From positions 1 through 64,000 of the forward strand of contig CAYHVK010000002.1 of NCBI GenBank assembly GCA_964360255.1: DNA of 64,000 nucleotides. The letters are read 5' to 3'. Source of the stretch: CAYHVK01 sp964360255 (GTDB lineage: Bacteria > Bdellovibrionota > Bdellovibrionia > Bdellovibrionales > UBA1609). Of this stretch, positions 1 through 8,616 are shown one piece after another. A program made the translations under genes and the position numbers. A model generated the notes under the pieces. It searched no databases. It was not told the origin of the DNA and saw only the letters and a list, made by a program, of their open reading frames with translations. Numbering within the stretch: position 1 is the first letter of the stretch; each line of letters starts with the position of its first letter.

Positions 1-475
1 CGCGGGTGGAACTTACGAGCCGGTACGTTGGGGCCGAGGTGGCGATGAATCTCTTATTTTTTGTGAGAGCGCTATGAAAGACGCCGGTATCAAGATATCT
101 ATTGTACACCATTCAGGAGCCGAAATCGATTTTGACTGTCGCGTACAACAGGTGACTCAAGTTTTATTGAATCTTCTTCAGAATGCTATGGATGCCGTTG
201 AGACAGCATCGAGTAAAGAAATTAAGATTGAAACCAAGTCGGATGAGGACATTATTGAAATAAAAGTGTCTGATTCTGGAGCGGGCATGGCAGATGAAGT
301 TAAAAATAAAATATTTGATCCTTTTTTCACGACGAAACAGGTTGGTAAAGGGATGGGGTTGGGTTTGAGCCTTGCAAAAGGGATTATCGATCTTCATCAG
401 GGTACGATTTGCTACGAACGAATCTCAGGGCGATCAAATTTCATAATTCGAGTGCCGAAACAGCGGACTAAGTAA
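1..475 (+). CDS. sensor histidine kinase, C-terminal ATPase part (5' truncated by window edge)
   Basis: The reading frame is open from base 2, so only the C-terminal part of a longer kinase is present. The visible part is an HATPase_c domain: an N-box (LLNLLQNAMDAVE), a G1 box (DSGAGM), an F-box region (FDPFFTTK) and a G2 box (GKGMGLGLSLAKGIID). This domain binds ATP and phosphorylates the DHp histidine, which lies outside the window together with any sensor domain. The box spacing resembles NtrB/PAS-type soluble kinases. An ATG at 74 exists but splits the domain, so it is not a likely start. The next gene is convergent, 12 bp downstream. No partner regulator is visible on this side. Confidence 0.9.
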   Translation, partial: AGGTYEPVRWGRGGDESLIFCESAMKDAGIKISIVHHSGAEIDFDCRVQQVTQVLLNLLQNAMDAVETASSKEIKIETKSDEDIIEIKVSDSGAGMADEVKNKIFDPFFTTKQVGKGMGLGLSLAKGIIDLHQGTICYERISGRSNFIIRVPKQRTK

Positions 476-487
476 GAGGTTGGGCAA

Positions 488-3400
488 TTATGGCTTTAAT
501 GAGGTTTGCGAAAAATCGTCTTCGCTAAAGCCATTGTTCACTTTAACTTGGCTGAGCTCAAGATTGGTTTTGCGTTTATTTAAAAGGTTTTCAACTTTAA
601 TAAGGTGAGCGCGCCAGAAGCCTTTAACTTTTTTGTACTTTGAAAATATCACGCGCTTTTTTAGTTTTCCATTTTTAGCGAAATACTCTGTTTTTAGAGG
701 CACAAATTCTTTTGCAGAAATAGTAGTAATAGCCTTGGCATAGGCGCTTGTGCCCTTACGTGGCACCACTTCAATCTGAATTTCTTTACCATCTTCTTTA
801 ATAATACGAGTTTTTGCCGTTTTAATGGCTGTTGAATTCAGGTCATCCATGGTGAGTTCTGATCCTAAAACGCCAGCCGATTTTTGAGTGCCGACAAGGC
901 GACGAACTTGTTTTGCGGATGGAATATAAAGCCATTGGTTTTCATCTTCTTTGTCGACGATGGCGAGAAAGGCCATGCCTTTAATATCTGCTGGGGCCTC
1001 AAGTCGTACAAGGGCATGAAATTTGCCATTATTTAAAGTCTGAATATGCATCACACGCTCTTTAATTTCACCGTTGGCTTCGATGATTTTCATTTTGACT
1101 TTGGCTTCATCGTCTTTTGCTTCAATACGCTTTTGCACTTCTTTGAGGACGTCTTGAACCGAGTGGGGGGTAGCAAAGGCTCGAACTGGTGTGGCGAATA
1201 CAAGGGCTCCAACAGCTAGAGCCGTAGCCATCGAGGCAACGACTTTACCGGCACTTGATTTTTCTAATTCAGTGTCGTTGTAGTTTTGTAGGTCGTGGAG
1301 AGTGGCAGGTTCAATTTCAGTGCGAGATTTAAAAGGTTTCAACAAGCCCGGAAACTTTTGTAGGAGTGCAGGTAGAAAGAAAATGTCGCCGAGCGCGCCG
1401 GCTACGATTGAAAGCACCATATACATGCCGAATATACGGTTCGCTGAGAAATTAGACAAGATAAAGAAACTGAAGCCGACTAGCATTATCATGGTTTCGA
1501 ATAAACAAGGGTTTCCCTCTTGCAGCATAGTGCGTTTGATCGGTAAATGGTGGAAAAGATTTTTTTCTTTTATTATTTTTTGTAATCTGACAAGTATGTA
1601 CACGGTGTTGTTGAATGCGAGCCCGAGAGCAATTGAGAATATGAGGGCTACACCTGGCTTGATGGGTGTTTCAAAAAATGCCATGGCACCAATCAAAATA
1701 GCGGGTGGAATCAAATTTGGCAGGCAAGCAACAATCGCCCAGCGCATTGAGCGAAATACGACGAGAAGTAGCAATCCCACTAGAACAAGTGCGTGCCAGA
1801 AATTAAAAACTAGATCTTTTGAAACGCTTTGATTGATGGCATGGCTATTCACCGCAATACCAGCTTCGATAACACGAACATCTTTAAATTCAGCACGTAG
1901 GCGACCCGTAATTTTACGCCGTACTTTTGCCATATCGTGAGATGGCAGATCATTCAATCGAATGGCCACGCGAGCGGAGCGGGAATTATCGGTAACATAA
2001 TTTTTTAACGGATTCTTTTCGGCAAGCGAGAACAAAAAGAATTCTTCACCTATTTTTTGCTGTGTTAATTTCTTATTCTTAGTAAAAAAGTCAGAATAAG
2101 AAACTGCACTGCCTACACCTTTAATTTTACGCAAGCGCTTTAAGGCCGTATCTAACCTTATTAAGTTGTTACGCGTCTTCCAGTATTCGTCTTTGCGAGC
2201 GTTAAGAACTATTTCGTAAGAGACCGCTCCGCCCATTTTTTTATCGATTAATTGTGTGGCTTGGCGGACCGGATCATTATCTGGAAGATCATCAAAGAGC
2301 CGACCATTAAATTGAAGGCCTTGGCCTATATATAAACAGGTGGCGAAGATAACAGCCACTGAAGCGAGGACAGCACCTTTATGTTTGAGAATAAAGAGCA
2401 TCCAAGTTGATTTTTTCGTCGTCCAGGTGCGAAGCATAGGCTGAGTGAGTTGCATGTAGGCGAGTAACAAAATTTGAGCCATCGCCCAACCCAGCATTAC
2501 AAAGAGTGCCACCACCCAACCATATTGCTCGATCAGAGGGATCTTAGCGAACCAGAGAGCGAAAAAACCTATGGTGGTGGTAAGAGCGCCCAGAAGATTT
2601 GAAACAAACATTTCTTTCAGTGTCCGCAGAGATAGAAGGAAGCGTTCTTGTGCGGTGATTTGTGGACCAGCTTCAATTAAAACTTCGGCCCAGCGATGCA
2701 TAGTGTGAATAAGTACAGAGAGAATTGAGATGCTGAGTACAATTGGCAGTGTTGTGAGTAGGACTGAAAACGGAACTTGCATGTAGGCCAGAAGACCCAA
2801 GCACAAAATATTTCCTGCTAAAAGAGTGAGAAAAGCGAAGATGATTGAGCTTGCCCCACCTAAGAAAGCGAAGAACATCAAGCCGAAGCCAATGATGCTC
2901 GCCGTGAGATATATTTTGAGTTCACCAAAAAGCTGTGTAGAAAATTGCGCTTGAATTGCAGGAACTCCGCCGATTTGAAGTTTGCTGCCAGGAGCGCGTT
3001 TTTTTGCAATATGTGAGATCTTGGCAGAAATAGTATTCAGCTGGCCGGGACTCAGCTTTTTTTTCGGCTCGGCTAAAACAATCACCGTTTTATAATCTGC
3101 AGAAATCAGTTGGCCGCGAATAAGAGCGTTGGCATCGGTGAATGGCTTCCAATGATTGCGAGGAATATTTTTGTAGATAGGTCCAACTACAAAGTCGTTA
3201 TTGTTTTGTGTAGCGCCCTCAACATTTGAAAGTGAGAAAACCGACTTAATGCCCTGGACCTTTTGTATATCTACAGTCACATTTTTCAGTTGCCGCATTT
3301 TTCTGGACGTAAGCCATGTACCCTTTTGGGATTTAGGAATTTCGAGAATAATAAAGAAATTGGCGCTTTCTTCTAGACCAAAAGTTTTACGGATTTTGGC

Positions 3401-3655
3401 GCTTTGATAAATAAGTGGGTGCTGACGCGGAAAGAACTGGTCTAGTGAATAGTTCGTATTGAGATCAGTAATTTTTTGTCCGGCTAATATACACAAAGTT
3501 AATAATAATGTTCCAAAAAACCACGGCAAAAGTTTTCCACTTTGTGCAACAATAGAATGACTCGCGATATTCGACTTTTCTGCCGAAGAGCTAAGATCAG
3601 TCTTAGATCGTAATATTTTGTGGGAGATATTATGTTTGTTTTTAATTGTTTTCAC
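488..3655 (-). CDS. RND/MMPL-family transporter fused to a LolA-like outer-membrane lipoprotein-sorting domain
   Basis: This is a 1055-residue fusion. Residues about 40-790 form an RND/MMPL-type exporter: TM1 near 43-62, a large periplasmic loop, a TM bundle near 230-430, a second periplasmic loop and a second TM bundle near 640-790. A short cytoplasmic tail follows, then a hydrophobic stretch (about 805-828) ending in AFA, like a signal peptide or extra TM. The last 225 residues match the outer membrane lipoprotein-sorting (LolA-like) family, including the motif LYIPSAKQVRRL. In other bacteria these two parts are commonly separate neighbouring genes. The likely role is moving lipid or a lipophilic substrate from the inner membrane to a periplasmic carrier. 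The GTG start has no clear RBS and overlaps the divergent gene; a TTG at residue 43 is an alternative. Confidence 0.85.
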   Translation of the reverse strand: MKTIKNKHNISHKILRSKTDLSSSAEKSNIASHSIVAQSGKLLPWFFGTLLLTLCILAGQKITDLNTNYSLDQFFPRQHPLIYQSAKIRKTFGLEESANFFIILEIPKSQKGTWLTSRKMRQLKNVTVDIQKVQGIKSVFSLSNVEGATQNNNDFVVGPIYKNIPRNHWKPFTDANALIRGQLISADYKTVIVLAEPKKKLSPGQLNTISAKISHIAKKRAPGSKLQIGGVPAIQAQFSTQLFGELKIYLTASIIGFGLMFFAFLGGASSIIFAFLTLLAGNILCLGLLAYMQVPFSVLLTTLPIVLSISILSVLIHTMHRWAEVLIEAGPQITAQERFLLSLRTLKEMFVSNLLGALTTTIGFFALWFAKIPLIEQYGWVVALFVMLGWAMAQILLLAYMQLTQPMLRTWTTKKSTWMLFILKHKGAVLASVAVIFATCLYIGQGLQFNGRLFDDLPDNDPVRQATQLIDKKMGGAVSYEIVLNARKDEYWKTRNNLIRLDTALKRLRKIKGVGSAVSYSDFFTKNKKLTQQKIGEEFFLFSLAEKNPLKNYVTDNSRSARVAIRLNDLPSHDMAKVRRKITGRLRAEFKDVRVIEAGIAVNSHAINQSVSKDLVFNFWHALVLVGLLLLVVFRSMRWAIVACLPNLIPPAILIGAMAFFETPIKPGVALIFSIALGLAFNNTVYILVRLQKIIKEKNLFHHLPIKRTMLQEGNPCLFETMIMLVGFSFFILSNFSANRIFGMYMVLSIVAGALGDIFFLPALLQKFPGLLKPFKSRTEIEPATLHDLQNYNDTELEKSSAGKVVASMATALAVGALVFATPVRAFATPHSVQDVLKEVQKRIEAKDDEAKVKMKIIEANGEIKERVMHIQTLNNGKFHALVRLEAPADIKGMAFLAIVDKEDENQWLYIPSAKQVRRLVGTQKSAGVLGSELTMDDLNSTAIKTAKTRIIKEDGKEIQIEVVPRKGTSAYAKAITTISAKEFVPLKTEYFAKNGKLKKRVIFSKYKKVKGFWRAHLIKVENLLNKRKTNLELSQVKVNNGFSEDDFSQTSLKP

Positions 3656-5146
3656 CGTCTAATGTTATCGGGACTTCTAGTTCTTATCTTAACTTGCCCA
3701 CCAGCTTTTGCCACGGACATTACAAAAATATCATCAATTCACGAAGTAGGTCTGGCTGTTCCGTGGCGACATCTTGATACGGTTTTACGAGGGGAATTTC
3801 CTGCCGAGCGTATGCACACTTACGACTATGCAAACCTGAGTTTCGTGGCGCAAGAAGTTCCATTTGTGATTCCGCAAACTAAAATTTCTATTTTATTTAA
3901 TTTGCAGCCCGGTGAGTTTAAAAATTTAACCGCGGCATGGAACATGGCTTCGCTAGCGGTAAAAATCGAGACTAGCCCTTTTAAAGTTGAAAAGACTTTT
4001 GTCGAAAACGTCGGTGGCGTTATGGTCTCGGTTAAGTTGGCGGCCGAGTGCCAAGGTTTAACAGTCTTGCAGCAGAATGCTGACGCCCGTGTCGAAGTCG
4101 CACTCAGTACGAATGGTTCAGATGTACAGTCAAAAGTAAATGAACTGACGTTTCATTGGAATCAAGAGTGGTGGGTCGGAAATGTTTCATGTGAAGGCCC
4201 CCGCGGTTTTGGCGAACTCATGGCTAAAGAACTCCGCTTGAAATTAGCCGATGCCGCATTTGTTGAGAGTCTAGTGAAAGAAACTTTACACGTGAAACTC
4301 GAGAAAGAAATTCAAGATCTAGTGACGAAGGCGATGGTTCCGCAAGTCGTTTACGGCGACGGTAAGAATCAAATCGTACTTCATTATAAGAAGATCGAGA
4401 GTCTTGGGGATATGGGTCTTTTAGTGCTGGCTGATCTGAATATTCCGAAAGTGCTAGGAATTATTGAGACAAATCCTACTGAGAGCAAAAATCCAGTTTT
4501 GGTGCCATTAACATTAACTGAAAATGATTTGGCTTTGGTTAAAGAAAAGCCGATGTTTTTTTTGCCGAAAGCCGCTTTTCTAGAATCGGCTCGTTTGGCT
4601 CTCAGCACTTATATATATCGCGGCGATTTGACCAGCTTCCCTTCATTTCAAGATCTGATGAAATCACGCTTCTTACAGTTCTTTGTATGGCCTGATTTAA
4701 GAAAATATCCAAAAGACTCTAAGTTCCCGTTTCAAACGCGTATGCAGCAGATCAGTAATCTTTCATTCGACAAAGGTCTAAAGGCCAAGTTGAGCGGCAC
4801 GGTTGAGTCTTGGTTGCAGTCCCAGCGTGATGGTTCAAGTTGGAATTATCTTTATACAAGCTCTACGCTCTCAACGGATGCCACTATCAGTGTAGCGGCC
4901 GGAGCCGTTAAGCTGACTCTCAAAAATACTAAATTGAAATCGAAGGCTCAAATGTATCCCGAATACATCGCACGCTTTAAGCCGTCTAAATCGATTTCTA
5001 CGGGTATTCTCGATAGTGCTATTAAAGGTTCGGTTTTATCGCAAGGTCTGGCGGTCACATTGCCCGTGTTCTCGGTGAATGCGAACAGTTATAAAGCGAC
5101 AAAGATCTACCGCTCGTCGGTAGAGAATTTGGCTGTTGAGTTTTAA
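3632..5146 (+). CDS. secreted protein of unknown function next to the RND fusion
   Basis: The protein has 504 residues and an N-terminal signal peptide (hydrophobic core LMLSGLLVLILTC, cleavage near AFA). The ATG at 3632 was chosen because GGGAG lies 5 bp upstream; a GTG at 3620 is also in frame but has no such site. The body has no motif I can name. It alternates beta-rich stretches with amphipathic helices (for example ELRLKLADAAFVESLVKETL), which could suit a periplasmic or outer-membrane lipid-binding fold, but that is a guess. Its first 24 bases overlap the 5' end of the divergent RND-LolA gene, so the two may share a promoter region and a process. It may also be an envelope protein unrelated to transport. 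Confidence 0.75.
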   Translation: MFVFNCFHRLMLSGLLVLILTCPPAFATDITKISSIHEVGLAVPWRHLDTVLRGEFPAERMHTYDYANLSFVAQEVPFVIPQTKISILFNLQPGEFKNLTAAWNMASLAVKIETSPFKVEKTFVENVGGVMVSVKLAAECQGLTVLQQNADARVEVALSTNGSDVQSKVNELTFHWNQEWWVGNVSCEGPRGFGELMAKELRLKLADAAFVESLVKETLHVKLEKEIQDLVTKAMVPQVVYGDGKNQIVLHYKKIESLGDMGLLVLADLNIPKVLGIIETNPTESKNPVLVPLTLTENDLALVKEKPMFFLPKAAFLESARLALSTYIYRGDLTSFPSFQDLMKSRFLQFFVWPDLRKYPKDSKFPFQTRMQQISNLSFDKGLKAKLSGTVESWLQSQRDGSSWNYLYTSSTLSTDATISVAAGAVKLTLKNTKLKSKAQMYPEYIARFKPSKSISTGILDSAIKGSVLSQGLAVTLPVFSVNANSYKATKIYRSSVENLAVEF

Positions 5147-5329
5147 TAAGAATTTGAAATAAATGGTTGTGCTCTGAGATTTAGTTGCTACCAGTCTGGC
5201 AGACCATTGACATAATGCGACTTCAACGTTGAAGTCGCATTGCGTTCAGATAAAGTCGTGCCCGTGACGCCTCTTTTTTAAAAATAGACAGCTTTTAGAT
5301 AATCATTCTTATATTCGGAAAAATAGCTT

Positions 5330-6625
5330 TTAAAACAAATAGCTCGTCTTCAAAGTGACTCGGTCGTTTCTATCATACGTACCGAGAGAAGAATCTTTTT
5401 TACCAGTAAATATATCGATGCTAATGGCTTGCGCGAAACTATCGGCAAAGGACCAGCTTAAATCATTATGGATATAGGCAGATTCAGTGATCTGTTCATG
5501 AAAGACAGCTGAGAGCCACGTCCATTTCTCAGCAAAGGGCCAGCGAAAGCCGAGGCCCGCTGAGCGCTTTGTCAGATTCGACAACAGCGATAAGCTGTCA
5601 CTCTCAGCTTCGCGTGATTGAATCACTTGAGCGAGCAGGGTGAGAGTCGATCTTCTAAAATCAATATTCTTCTCTAAAGATAAAACACCGAGCTGTGACC
5701 AAGAGGGGAGGCGTGAGTCCCGCCCGAGTGGCTGAATATTTTGCCCTGCGAGGCGAAAAATAAAACTGTCGAATGTCTTTGTAAAAGCAAAGGCGCCGGT
5801 GCGGACCTTATAATAGATGGGTTGAACTTGGATTTCAGAATTGATCTGAATAATCGTGTCTGGTGGTGAACTGATAAGTGTGCCGGTGACGTAAGGTTGA
5901 AGGATCGGGGTTTGTGATGCCCCTTCAAAACCGGCAATGCTGAAATCAAACGAGTCGCCCTGGTATTGAAGTCTTAAGGCGACGTTATTTTCATTGGCTT
6001 TATTTAAAGTTTTACGACCCAAGACTTCGTATTCGGCGCGCTCAGGCAAAAGAAGCGTCGTATTTTCATTCTGTGTGGGAATACTAAACTGTCGTGGCCA
6101 CCAAGGGCTATTATCACCAGGCAGTTGAGCATGACTTTGCAGGGGAATGTAAACCGCATCAAAACCTAGCCAACCAATTTTATCAGATACAAAAACGCCG
6201 GCTGAGCCACGTTTTTCGGCATTCAGCGGATCAAAATAAATCTTCGGTGAAACGATATCCATCGGGTTTAGAAAATCTGTGCCTTCCCAATTGACTGTGC
6301 TAATACCTAACTTCAAATGAGTTGAAGACTTTTTGTAATCTAAAGAAAGTTCTTTCGCCTCAAAGAGAAACTGCTCTTCTGTGGATTCATTCAGTGGATC
6401 GGAGAGAAGATAAGGTGAGAAATTAAAACCCCAAACTTTGCGCCACTTACTTTGATGATCTAAATTGAAATAGAGCGCAGCTTTGTCAGCAGTCACATCA
6501 GGCGCGTTTTGCTCGTACATAGATGCGAGTTGTAGATTCAGCGTTCCACTCGTGCTGGCGAGCGTATTATGCGGCCACAGAGCGAAAATAAAAGCTAATC
6601 TGAGGAGTGGATAGAGTCGTTTCAA
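5330..6625 (-). CDS. predicted outer-membrane beta-barrel, DUF1302-like
   Basis: The protein has 431 residues with a signal peptide (cleavage near TLA-S) and many alternating-hydrophobicity strands. It ends in LKTSYLF, with the terminal aromatic residue expected of a BAM-assembled barrel. A segment near residue 110 (WEGTDFLNPMDIV) resembles the Trp-Gly/Asn-Pro-x-Asp signature of DUF1302-type porins. Such barrels often sit beside RND transporters and LolA-like proteins in proteobacteria, and here the RND-LolA fusion lies 1.7 kb away on the same strand. It could be the outer-membrane outlet of the same pathway (inference). The start is TTG, and no strong ribosome-binding site is visible. Other porin families are possible. 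Confidence 0.7.
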   Translation of the reverse strand: MKRLYPLLRLAFIFALWPHNTLASTSGTLNLQLASMYEQNAPDVTADKAALYFNLDHQSKWRKVWGFNFSPYLLSDPLNESTEEQFLFEAKELSLDYKKSSTHLKLGISTVNWEGTDFLNPMDIVSPKIYFDPLNAEKRGSAGVFVSDKIGWLGFDAVYIPLQSHAQLPGDNSPWWPRQFSIPTQNENTTLLLPERAEYEVLGRKTLNKANENNVALRLQYQGDSFDFSIAGFEGASQTPILQPYVTGTLISSPPDTIIQINSEIQVQPIYYKVRTGAFAFTKTFDSFIFRLAGQNIQPLGRDSRLPSWSQLGVLSLEKNIDFRRSTLTLLAQVIQSREAESDSLSLLSNLTKRSAGLGFRWPFAEKWTWLSAVFHEQITESAYIHNDLSWSFADSFAQAISIDIFTGKKDSSLGTYDRNDRVTLKTSYLF

Positions 6626-6789
6626 GCTGCAATTCTTTTACAATGTATCAAAATGAATGTCTCGCGGAACTGACTCAAATCGTATTAAAGTGTCTCTCGC
6701 AAAATATATTCTTTCTCAAAAATAGACGGAATTGCTTAGTATTATCAAATAGTTATGAAAATCTAGCCCTGGTCTAGGCAAGATTTTCC

Positions 6790-6816
6790 TAATGCCTCAC
6801 AATGATCCGCCGATAA
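6790..6816 (+). promoter_or_regulatory. candidate sigma-28 (FliA-type) promoter before the Fis-like gene
   Basis: TAAT at 6790-6793, a 15-bp spacer, then GCCGATAA at 6809-6816, which is an exact match to the FliA -10 consensus. Transcription would begin about 40 nt before the ATG at 6866. No flagellar genes are visible nearby, so this rests on the motif alone. Confidence 0.35.
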
Positions 6817-6865
6817 GTAAGGTGTGAGTCAATGACTCGATTCGAACCACGATTTGGAGGTAAAT

Positions 6866-7291
6866 ATGGGACGTAAGATGTTTATCGTGAGCGACGACAA
6901 TGATTTTGTTGTAGCAGCACGAGCTTTTTGTGAAGCAAAGGGTGGCACATGCCGCGTACTTTCTACGGCGGACTGGTCACGCCAAATGAACCAACCTGGG
7001 TTTGTTCATACATTAACAGGAGACATGCCGCTTGTGGCTGGTTCAGAACCAGTTGAAGGCGCAAAGATTCTTCAGTTTCCTGGTGGACATGCAAGCCAGA
7101 CAACAGATTCAAAAGTTCATACTATCAATGAACTTGAAGCTGTAGCGATTCAAAACGCAATCCATAACTTTGATGGTAATTTGACTGAAGCTGCTCGTGC
7201 CCTTGGCATTGGTCGCGCAACACTTTATAGAAAAGTGAAGCAGTACAATATTGATCCATCAATGGCTCGTCGCTCTAAAAAGGCTGCGTAG
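6866..7291 (+). CDS. Fis-type helix-turn-helix DNA-binding protein
   Basis: The protein has 141 residues. The ATG at 6866 is preceded by GGAGG with 5 bp spacing; a TTG 12 bp upstream is in frame but overlaps this site. The C-terminal part (about residues 90-132) is a Fis/NtrC-type HTH: INELEAVAIQNAIHNFDGN followed by LTEAARALGIGRATLYRKVK. The N-terminal 80 residues are not a recognisable receiver domain and there is no AAA+ module, so it is not a full enhancer-binding protein. The start, KMFIVSDDNDFVVAARAFCE, resembles the first strand-helix of a degenerate receiver. It probably acts as a small transcription factor or nucleoid protein. A terminator follows at 7333. Confidence 0.85.
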   Translation: MGRKMFIVSDDNDFVVAARAFCEAKGGTCRVLSTADWSRQMNQPGFVHTLTGDMPLVAGSEPVEGAKILQFPGGHASQTTDSKVHTINELEAVAIQNAIHNFDGNLTEAARALGIGRATLYRKVKQYNIDPSMARRSKKAA

Positions 7292-7332
7292 TTATTGGGT
7301 TCGAATCGAATCTATTAATAAAAAACCTAAGA

Positions 7333-7356
7333 GGTCGGAAATTTCCGGCCTTTTTT
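7333..7356 (+). terminator. rho-independent terminator after the Fis-like gene
   Basis: GGTCGGAAATTTCCGGCC forms a near-perfect 9-bp palindromic stem, followed by six Ts. It lies 40 bp after the Fis-like stop and just before the S41 protease start. Confidence 0.8.
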
Positions 7357-7362
7357 CTGTTT

Positions 7363-8616
7363 GTGATCTTGGCCAACCTAGTGTTGGTTTTTTCATTTAA
7401 GCTCATCTCAAGACCAGATACCGTCGCCACCACCTTCGATTATAAAAAATCTTTATCAACGGTTTGTTTATTGGTTTACCAAAAACACTATCTGGGTCGC
7501 GAGAAATTAGCGGCATGGTATAAGGACTGTCTTAAGCCTCGATTAAAAGATCAGCATTTGTTTTCTGATGCAACAAATTTACGTGATCTTTTTGTTGAAG
7601 AGATGAAGGGCAAACTTGCAGCTCTGAATACTTCACATTTAGAAATTTACACTCCACAAGAAGACGAGCTCACATGGAGTGGGCAATCCAGCGGAGACAA
7701 TGGTCTGCGTGTTTTACCTATTAATGGAAGATTTTTTGTTTTTAAAGTTTTACCCGACAGCACGGCAGCGGAAAACGGTTTTCGTGTTGGGGATCAAATT
7801 GTGGGATTACCTAATGCGTTTGAAGGTGCCATGGGATTTGAAGGAGTAGAGTTTTCAAAGTACTCCGGCTCAATAGAGATTCTTCGAGGAACCACAAAGC
7901 TTCATTTCAAAATTGAAGCCCTGCCTCTTAAGGTAGATTCGTCACCGGCTCTGAGTCAGTTAAAGCCCGATATCGGTTGGCTACAAATCAGTAGTTTTCG
8001 AAAAGAGTATTTTATAAAATCCGATTGGCAGTCATTAGTAGATTCAATAAATAAGTATCAATCTGTTATTGTCGATTTGCGTGGTAATTTAGGCGGAGAC
8101 TTTGGTGCCGTCGTTAGAGCACTTTCAAGTTTTGTTTGTGCAGATCTTGAGTCTTTCGGAGAACTAGTAAAGCCAAATGGTGCCAGTACTAGTGACCCTG
8201 ATGCTATTCTTGAAGAAGATTTAAGTGAAGATGCATTTTACAGTTTATTAGTAGGCAGTCCAAAAGTGGTGCTTATGCGTTTTGCAGGAACGCCCTGCTA
8301 TAAAGGCCGACTGACGGTTTTGATTGATGGAGACTCAGCTTCAGTCAGCGAGATCTTTGCTGCAACAGTGGCCGAGAAACTTCCGGACGCCAGAGTGTGG
8401 GGTACGCGCACGCGCGGAGACATGCTTCTGGGGGTTTGGTACCCACTTGAGTATGTGGGACGTGGTTACACGATTTCAATTCCTGAAGCTGTTTATCGAT
8501 CAGATGATGGTTTTCAAATTGAAGGTCGGGGGGTGACACCCGAGCGAGAACTTTTTTATAGCGAAGAAAAGTTAAGGCATGGAATTGATAGCTGGCTCGA
8601 GGCAGCTACAGAATAA
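7363..8616 (+). CDS. S41-family (C-terminal processing/tricorn-like) peptidase with PDZ domain
   Basis: The protein has 417 residues. A PDZ-like segment (about 120-190) contains VLPDSTAAENGFRVGDQIVG. The S41 core follows: VIVDLRGNLGGDFG, then DGDSASVSEIFAAT, which contains the predicted nucleophile Ser, then VWGTRTRGDMLLG. In classical CtpA/Prc enzymes a Gly-Lys supplies the general base at the last position; here it reads Gly-Asp. This is closer to the tricorn/IRBP branch, which has TWGG and no such Lys. The substrate is unknown. The N-terminus has only a short hydrophobic stretch, and the GTG start sits right after the preceding terminator without a clear RBS, so the true start and export are uncertain. 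It abuts the convergent TPR gene. Confidence 0.85.
   Translation: MILANLVLVFSFKLISRPDTVATTFDYKKSLSTVCLLVYQKHYLGREKLAAWYKDCLKPRLKDQHLFSDATNLRDLFVEEMKGKLAALNTSHLEIYTPQEDELTWSGQSSGDNGLRVLPINGRFFVFKVLPDSTAAENGFRVGDQIVGLPNAFEGAMGFEGVEFSKYSGSIEILRGTTKLHFKIEALPLKVDSSPALSQLKPDIGWLQISSFRKEYFIKSDWQSLVDSINKYQSVIVDLRGNLGGDFGAVVRALSSFVCADLESFGELVKPNGASTSDPDAILEEDLSEDAFYSLLVGSPKVVLMRFAGTPCYKGRLTVLIDGDSASVSEIFAATVAEKLPDARVWGTRTRGDMLLGVWYPLEYVGRGYTISIPEAVYRSDDGFQIEGRGVTPERELFYSEEKLRHGIDSWLEAATE

Noticed and set aside
1302..1832. 176-codon + strand ORF inside the RND gene
   Set aside because: It is antisense to conserved TM segments of the transporter, with no independent support.
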